36,850 nucleotides of DNA. Origin: Acidobacteriota bacterium (lineage in GTDB: Bacteria; Acidobacteriota; Blastocatellia; Pyrinomonadales; Pyrinomonadaceae). The position numbers and the translations under genes are program-made. Positions 33,075-36,850 of the stretch are shown here, piece after piece (positions within the stretch are counted from its first letter, which is position 1; each line of letters starts with the position of its first letter). The stretch is taken from positions 1 to 36,850 of the forward strand of contig JAFAZX010000030.1 in the NCBI GenBank assembly GCA_019239425.1, read 5' to 3'. The notes beneath the pieces were generated by a model. That model was not told the origin of the DNA, made no database searches, and worked only from the letters and a program-made list of their open reading frames with translations.

Positions 33075-34259
33075 ATGACAATTCTTACTCATTCTATGAG
33101 TTTTCCGCTGATTGAGCGAGCAATAAATGAAATATGGGGGGAACAACAAACGTGGGTAGAGCGAGAACAAATAGTTAATTTTCTCTTAGCACTACCCAAA
33201 GTACGAGCTGTTCTTAAAGCTAATGAGGCTTCACTTCACTACCACTCGCGCGCATGGTATGTCGGCAATTCAGTAGATTGGTTCAGTAAAAGAATTACGG
33301 ACGGAAGTTCACCTTTCGTAGGAGTGTTTAATAGGCGAAAGATTCGTGGTAAATGGGCGTATATGCCAGCTGGTCATAATGAGGAAGATTTAATTGCAAC
33401 CGCACGTGGTGTAAAGAAAAGCGAAAAAAAAACTTATACGCGTGGAGTAGTGATTGGGAGCGGCAATTACGGAACTGTATACCGAGGGGAGTTGCTAATA
33501 GATGGTAAGCCGCACCTCTCCGTAGCCATTAAATCCTTTCACGCGGATTTCAATGAGAATGAATTCAATATACTGTCTCGACTTGATCATCCGAACATAA
33601 TTCGATTACTAGGTACTTTCGAAGAACGAGATACTCTCGGTCATATACGTAGGTCTTTGGTATTCGAGTACGCAGATGGCGGAACTTTGAAAGATAAGAT
33701 TGATAGTATCCCGTTGGGGCTTCCGCGAGCTGAAGCGCATGACATTTTGTTAGGGGTGGCCAGAGGGTTGGCGTACCTGCACTCCATCCAGCCTAGAGTT
33801 ATTCACCGAGATATTAAACCGGCAAATATTCTATTCAAAGAAGGGAAACCCCGAATCAGTGATGTGGGTTTGGGTAGAGTAATTGATACGACTACGCTAA
33901 CACATCGTGGAGGGCAAACACTTGCCTATGCCGCACCTGAGATGTTGCAAATGTCTCCGGATCAACGACCTGTTGTTAGTCCAAAAATTGATATATATGC
34001 ATTAGGTATAACAGCATTCCAAATGCTGACGGGCAGGTATCCATATACAGGACGGCACGAAGTCGAATTAACTTGGGATCACCTTTATGCGCCTATACCC
34101 GAACATCGTAAAGTCACAGGTTGGGCGCGCACCTTAATTGAGAAATGTACTCTCAAGGATTATCACGAACGCTGGAGTGCCCAAGAGGCAGTTGCATTTC
34201 TTGAACGTAATAACCAGAGTCAAGGCAGTACCCGACAACATAGTAAGCAGAAGCCTTGA
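33075..34259 (+). CDS. Ser/Thr protein kinase with N-terminal accessory domain
   Basis: The product is 394 aa. Residues 1-100 form a compact domain (NSVDWFSKRITDGSSPF, RGKWAYMP) resembling small winged-helix-like domains seen on restriction and signalling proteins (from memory). The Hanks-type kinase follows: Gly loop GSGNYG (128-133), Lys153 in VAIKSF, Glu163 as likely alpha-C ligand, HRDIKPAN (244-251), SDVGLGR with DVG instead of DFG (263-265) and APE (287-289). All catalytic residues are present, so it should be active; it is cytoplasmic, without membrane segment. The gene is more AT-rich than the flanks. It lies 125 bp after the MBL gene and may have its own promoter. The ribosome binding site before ATG 33075 is weak (GAGGG). 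Confidence 0.85.
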   Translation: MTILTHSMSFPLIERAINEIWGEQQTWVEREQIVNFLLALPKVRAVLKANEASLHYHSRAWYVGNSVDWFSKRITDGSSPFVGVFNRRKIRGKWAYMPAGHNEEDLIATARGVKKSEKKTYTRGVVIGSGNYGTVYRGELLIDGKPHLSVAIKSFHADFNENEFNILSRLDHPNIIRLLGTFEERDTLGHIRRSLVFEYADGGTLKDKIDSIPLGLPRAEAHDILLGVARGLAYLHSIQPRVIHRDIKPANILFKEGKPRISDVGLGRVIDTTTLTHRGGQTLAYAAPEMLQMSPDQRPVVSPKIDIYALGITAFQMLTGRYPYTGRHEVELTWDHLYAPIPEHRKVTGWARTLIEKCTLKDYHERWSAQEAVAFLERNNQSQGSTRQHSKQKP

Positions 34260-34302
34260 TAGGTTAGATCTATGTTTGGGATGTACTGTAAAGCAGCGTG
34301 CC

Positions 34303-34428
34303 TTAATTCTTTCTCTTGGGGCGAGGATACCGCAATACAATCTCGCCTCTTAAGATGATGTACAAAAGTACCACAAGGAGTAATGCCCATGCGCCAAAGT
34401 TCTTCAGTATCTGGATAAGAGCCTCCAT
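34303..34428 (-). CDS. 41-aa single-span membrane protein
   Basis: The product is MEALIQILKNFGAWALLLVV... ending in RYPRPKRKN. One hydrophobic span lies at about residues 11-26 and the C-terminus is strongly basic, which predicts a cytoplasmic C-terminus with an outside N-terminus. The sequence shape (amphipathic start, span, R-E...R-Y-P-R end) is that of small membrane proteins seen beside conflict-system genes, from memory. The start has only a weak GAGG at about 11 bp. The gene is convergent with the kinase and lies downstream of a strong hairpin (34467-34500). Confidence 0.6.
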   Translation of the reverse strand: MEALIQILKNFGAWALLLVVLLYIILRGEIVLRYPRPKRKN

Positions 34429-34466
34429 AAATGTTCGACCTCGATCATCTTAATTTTTACACTTTT

Positions 34467-34500
34467 GTGGCCGGTCGGAATATTCGCTCCGACCGGCCAC
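34467..34500. terminator. Perfect 13-bp hairpin between convergent genes
   Basis: Arms GTGGCCGGTCGGA (34467-34479) and TCCGACCGGCCAC (34488-34500) flank an 8-nt loop. It lies between the kinase (+) and the HTH-protein gene (-). No U-tract is present on either strand, so terminator function is likely but not certain. Confidence 0.55.
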
Positions 34501-34560
34501 ATGGTACCTAAATAGACGACCCGTGTAAGGAACCAAATGCATATTTATTTGTTCCTCATT

Positions 34561-35340
34561 TTATAAATAGCGAGCGCGATACTCTCGCCACTTAACAGGC
34601 TCTATATGCTTTCTAAGCGCGCGATCCGATACATCCAACTCAAGCGCTACTGCCGATTGCGTTGCCTTATTTCCTAGCTTGCGAATGGCTGCTCTGATAG
34701 CCTCGTCAGTTATTTTAGGGCGCCGTCCGCGGGATTCGATGAATCTGAACAGGGTCAGCGCCTTTTCCAGTACCTCGAAATCCTTGCCAGCTGCCCTGCC
34801 AAGCTGAAAACCTTTCACCGTGATGATCCTGCCGTGCCGTTCCAACCCATGAACGAGCCCATCGTTGCCGAAAGGTTGGAGAGCGGCTTGCAGAGCATCG
34901 CGGTTCGGCCACCAATGTATTCTGACGTCTATATCACTATCATTCTTGGTAATTCTGCATGCATTGAATAGAGTACGGCCCGTCTTATAGTTGTTTTCTA
35001 AGTGGTCGTCAGCATGGAAAAGTGGGCCGGGAGGTAGAGGCAAGTTCAATCCATACGCCATTCCCAGAACTTCAATCCTGAAACCCTTCCATGGCCTAGT
35101 GAAATCAGAATCGTTAAGGGTGATTAATTGATAGGCACCTCGTGACTCTTTAACGATCTGTTTCTGTGCTTCCGGGTCTATATGGCGCTGACCGGGTTTC
35201 TTAGGCTTTATCTTACGTGGCCACTTCCAAATTTTTCCGTATACCTCAATAAAGGCAATATGGCTCGACCCAAGTGGCTCTACAATTGCCGCCTCGAAGT
35301 GATCGAAATCTGAACAATGCGCGCACTCTATCCAACTCAT
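34561..35340 (-). CDS. Cargo protein with C-terminal helix-turn-helix
   Basis: The product is 259 aa, family not recognised. The N-terminus has a CAHC-type Cys pair (ECAHCSDFDH) and is followed by a mixed alpha/beta region. The last 50 residues (RGRRPKITDEAIRAAIRKLG... SDRALRKHIEPV) form a helix-turn-helix of the type found at the C-terminus of resolvases/invertases and Fis-like proteins. No catalytic Ser of a serine recombinase or DDE triad is seen, so I do not call it a transposase. It may control cargo expression or bind the 29427-29484 palindromes. ATG 35340 has a weak ribosome binding site. It is 40 bp downstream of the gene at 35381-36127, same direction. Confidence 0.65.
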   Translation of the reverse strand: MSWIECAHCSDFDHFEAAIVEPLGSSHIAFIEVYGKIWKWPRKIKPKKPGQRHIDPEAQKQIVKESRGAYQLITLNDSDFTRPWKGFRIEVLGMAYGLNLPLPPGPLFHADDHLENNYKTGRTLFNACRITKNDSDIDVRIHWWPNRDALQAALQPFGNDGLVHGLERHGRIITVKGFQLGRAAGKDFEVLEKALTLFRFIESRGRRPKITDEAIRAAIRKLGNKATQSAVALELDVSDRALRKHIEPVKWREYRARYL

Positions 35341-35380
35341 CTCGGTAATTTAAACAAGTTTCGGGCATGGACTTTCATGC

Positions 35381-36127
35381 TTAAAGATCTGAAAAAATGT
35401 CACTGATATTGAACCGTTCGGAACGGGTTGATGATCCATAATCATGGTAATCATAGTCAGAATGATCGGGATTATTCTCTCTAATTTCCTTGGCTTGGTC
35501 GGCTAATTCTGATGATTGATGTTCGAACGCATAAGCATATTTTTTCAACTGCTCGGAAGTCTCTTCGGTTAAAAAGGATAATCTAGAAAATTTGGCATAA
35601 ACAGCAGAGAGCTCATCATTCTTACCTGCTTCACTCTCAATCTCCTCAACATCGTCCCTGTCAAAGTTATAGTTATTATTTGTTGTTTCTTCATCGCCAC
35701 GCTTTATGTACAGATCAATTAAAGTGCTAACGGTAGGTTTTATGGTTTGCTTTGCTATAAATGCGGGATCATTCTGGTCTAGAAGCGTTATTAGTTGCGG
35801 AAATTCGTCAAGCTCAGACGGATCAAGCGACGCACCTTCAAGGGACGACTGTGTTGCTTCTACAACTTCATCAAAGAGTCGGCTAGGATCAACGGTCGGA
35901 ATATATTTCTTTGATAGAGTGCGCGCTGCGTAAAACATCTGTAGGTCCCAAACCGACCATTCGTATAGACCCACTTGAGCGAGGCCTGCAATCTCTCCAA
36001 TAACCTCGTCAAAGAGTAACCACGAGAATCTCTCAGGTAGTTGAGTCGATGGGTTTTTATATGATTCAGTTAAGAATGCACGGTAATTATCGAATAGCAC
36101 TCGAAGAACAGGTTGGCCCAATTCCAA
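35381..36127 (-). CDS. Unrecognised acidic/helical cargo protein, 5' end apparently frameshifted
   Basis: From the first supported start (TTG at 36127) the product is 248 aa, helical, with acidic and Asn-rich stretches (DEETTNNNYNFDRDDVEE; NNPDHSDYDYHDYGSS at the C-terminus). I know no family. The same frame stays open upstream to 36268 and continues plausible protein (GTRKIPFLLNEQDWKICAER), but it has no ATG there. A perfect Shine-Dalgarno with ATG lies at 36201, one frame off. The gene therefore probably begins near 36201 and contains a -1 frameshift by mutation or by sequencing/assembly error; programmed shifting is less likely. Confidence 0.6.
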   Translation of the reverse strand: MELGQPVLRVLFDNYRAFLTESYKNPSTQLPERFSWLLFDEVIGEIAGLAQVGLYEWSVWDLQMFYAARTLSKKYIPTVDPSRLFDEVVEATQSSLEGASLDPSELDEFPQLITLLDQNDPAFIAKQTIKPTVSTLIDLYIKRGDEETTNNNYNFDRDDVEEIESEAGKNDELSAVYAKFSRLSFLTEETSEQLKKYAYAFEHQSSELADQAKEIRENNPDHSDYDYHDYGSSTRSERFNISDIFSDL

Positions 36128-36198
36128 TAACTCTTTGGCTCGTTCAGCACATATCTTCCAATCTTGTTCATTGAGAAGAAAAGGGATTTTACGAGTCC

Positions 36199-36215
36199 CA
36201 TAAGTACCACCTCCT
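36199..36215 (-). promoter_or_regulatory. Perfect Shine-Dalgarno with ATG, out of frame with the gene it precedes
   Basis: On the minus strand AGGAGG (36210-36215) is followed after 8 bp by ATG (36199-36201). In its own frame the product would be about 42 aa and then stop; the neighbouring frame carries the real protein. This site decides that the start of the downstream gene is disturbed. Confidence 0.6.
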
Positions 36216-36281
36216 ATAGAGGTAGCTAAGGCGATGCCCTGTATACTGCAGCGGGAGAGATAATGTCAGGAGTGGGTGTGC

Positions 36282-36419
36282 ATGGATTCTATTACTGGTG
36301 AGGACTTAGCAGGAGAAGTGCGTAGTTATTTTATTCCTGATTTTACAGAGTGGAAAAACCATGACCATTTTGAGAAAGCGTTCGCGCGGCTACTCGCCGA
36401 CCTCAAGGCAAGTGTTTGA
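36282..36419 (+). CDS. Short gene resembling the C-terminal end of a TIR-like domain
   Basis: The product is 45 aa, ending FTEWKNHDHFEKAFARLLAD plus LKASV. The D-F-x-x-W...F-x-x-A-F-x-R-L-L-x-D-L-K pattern is what I remember from the last helix of bacterial TIR-like domains, so this is probably a truncated remnant of a TIR protein. ATG 36282 has AGGAG at about 9 bp, so it could still be expressed. No upstream in-frame extension exists because a stop lies at 36261. The function may be lost; it could also be an independent small gene. Confidence 0.4.
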   Translation: MDSITGEDLAGEVRSYFIPDFTEWKNHDHFEKAFARLLADLKASV

Positions 36420-36511
36420 ATAGCATCGCATATTTCCTCTAGCATTATTTATGAGGTGGGGCAAGCGTAGTCTACTCGCAGCCTACCAGTGCAGCTGTAT
36501 TTAGCTTCCAT

Positions 36512-36550
36512 AACAGAAGCGGCTCTCCATACTGGAGAGCCGCTTCTGTT
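36512..36550. terminator. Perfect 17-bp hairpin inside the right end
   Basis: Arms AACAGAAGCGGCTCTCC (36512-36528) and GGAGAGCCGCTTCTGTT (36534-36550) flank a 5-nt loop. It lies 17 bp inside the right-end repeat block. It may stop transcription entering from pilC, whose own hairpin was split by the insertion. No U-tract is seen. Confidence 0.6.
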
Positions 36551-36566
36551 GAACAGTGCCAAATTG

Positions 36567-36632
36567 GTACGGGACTTTATTGTCGAGTACGGGACTTTAT
36601 TGTCCAGTACGGCACTTTATTGTCTGCGTACA
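36567..36632 (-). repeat. Right transposon end: three packed transposase-binding-like sites
   Basis: GTACGGGACTTTATTGTC occurs at 36567-36584 and 36587-36604, and GTACGGCACTTTATTGTC at 36607-36624, an exact 20-bp period. The outer terminus TGCGTACA ends at 36632. The core ACTTTATTGTC is the reverse complement of the left-end core; the GTACGGG half is right-specific. Confidence 0.85.
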
Positions 36633-36642
36633 GGTTGACCGT
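36633..36642. repeat. Right 5-bp target duplication and right arm of the split hairpin
   Basis: GGTTG (36633-36637) matches 29148-29152. TGACCGT (36636-36642) is the complement arm of ACGGTCA at 29136-29142. On the pilC strand the restored hairpin would start 4 nt after the stop codon and be followed by TTT, like a small terminator. Confidence 0.8.
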
Positions 36643-36646
36643 CAGG

Positions 36647-36850
36647 TCAGTGGCCGCCGTTAGCCATCTTGCCGATGAGGGTGAAGAGGGGGAGGTACAT
36701 GGCGATGACGATGGAGCCGATGGTGACGCCGAGGAAGCCGATCATGACCGGCTCGATGAGCGTCAGCAGGGAGGCGATGGCCGAGTCCACCTCCTGCTCG
36801 TAGAAGTCGGCGATCTTGCCGAGCATCGCGTCGAGCGCGCCCGTCTGCTC
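36647..36850 (-). CDS. pilC: Type IV pilus inner-membrane platform protein PilC, C-terminal end
   Basis: The minus strand, open to the window edge, encodes 67 residues and a TGA stop at 36647-36649. The sequence (MLGKIADFYEQEVDSAIASL, LIEPVMIGFLGVTIGSIVIA, MYLPLFTLIGKMANGGH) is the last part of the GspF/PilC domain: the KIADFYEQEVD motif, the LIEP segment and the final membrane span. PilC anchors pilus assembly at the inner membrane and couples the ATPases PilB/PilT. The 5' part is outside the window. The transposon's right end lies 14 bp downstream of the stop codon. Confidence 0.93.
   Translation of the reverse strand, partial: EQTGALDAMLGKIADFYEQEVDSAIASLLTLIEPVMIGFLGVTIGSIVIAMYLPLFTLIGKMANGGH

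Larger units (their letters stand above)
29153..36632. mobile_element. Non-autonomous Tn7-like transposon with conflict-system cargo
   Basis: The ends are TG...CA. The left end begins TGAATACAGACAATAAAG; the right end read inward is TGTACGCAGACAATAAAG, sharing a 12-bp core at the same distance from the terminus. The element is bounded by a perfect 5-bp duplication GGTTG. The left end carries three repeats spaced over 150 bp, the right end three repeats packed at exactly 20-bp period over 66 bp. This asymmetric arrangement is that of TnsB-type transposase sites in Tn7-like elements. The interior is clearly more AT-rich than both flanks and holds genes unlike the neighbours. No TnsA/B/C, TniQ, other DDE transposase or recombinase is recognisable, so it must be moved in trans or be a decayed remnant. 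Confidence 0.85.

Noticed and set aside
34561..35340. Recombinase or transposase for the element
   Set aside because: Only the HTH resembles recombinases; no catalytic Ser/Tyr context or DDE motif is visible and the rest matches nothing known.
36175..36205. Programmed -1 frameshift in the cargo gene
   Set aside because: No good slippery heptamer in the right phase (CTT-TTC and GTA-AAA give poor P-site re-pairing), so mutation or sequence error is more likely.
36567..36624. CRISPR-like array (three repeats at regular 20-bp period)
   Set aside because: The spacers would be 2 bp long; the repeats match the opposite end of the element and end at the target duplication, so they are transposon-end sites.
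1..36850. tRNA, rRNA or riboswitch genes
   Set aside because: I saw no cloverleaf with CCA-type acceptor end, no rRNA segment and no recognisable riboswitch core by eye; a covariance-model search would be decisive.

Overview
The window is a very GC-rich bacterial chromosome segment with a sharply AT-richer insert at 29153-36632. The protein repertoire suggests an Acidobacteriota relative, Blastocatellia-like: a winged-helix/TPR regulator, an ECF sigma factor next to a CHAT-TPR protein, a CSLREA/beta-helix/Calx-beta/DUF4214 surface protein, and PilC. The taxon is an inference from gene families, not from a marker gene.

Layout. 1-86 is the tail of an Ala/Lys-rich protein, followed by transposon-end-like repeats (88-140). 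415-2208 (-) is a winged-helix/TPR regulator. 2414-5866 (-) is a two-gene operon of an FAD L-amino-acid-oxidase-like enzyme and a ThDP 2-keto-acid decarboxylase, which together could turn an aromatic amino acid into an aldehyde. 6111-7031 (+) is a membrane-anchored DRGH nuclease, followed by a 31-bp-stem dispersed-type palindrome. 7149-11711 (-) is a giant secreted beta-helix/Calx-beta/DUF4214 protein. 11918-12853 (-) is an aldo/keto reductase. 12992-14473 (+) is an HExxH protein with a small partner.

14572-19791 (-) is an ECF sigma factor, a membrane CHAT-TPR protease and a His-rich protein. Divergent to it, 20109-29008 (+) is a six-gene operon: lipoprotein, two secreted proteins, a small coiled-coil protein, a second CHAT protease and a large two-membrane-segment coiled-coil protein. 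I recognise no described system with this composition.

29153-36632 is a 7.48-kb element with TG...CA ends, a perfect 5-bp target duplication (GGTTG), three spaced repeats at the left end and three repeats packed at a 20-bp period at the right end. This is the end architecture of Tn7-like transposons, but no transposase gene is recognisable inside. Its cargo is a thermolysin-like (HExxH...E) protease, a ComEC-like MBL hydrolase, a Ser/Thr kinase with an extra N-terminal domain, a 41-aa single-span membrane protein, an HTH protein, an unrecognised protein whose start appears frameshifted, and a possible TIR-domain tail. This looks like a conflict/defence-type cassette carried by a non-autonomous transposon. 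The element split a hairpin just past the stop codon of pilC, whose 3' end closes the window (36647-36850, -).
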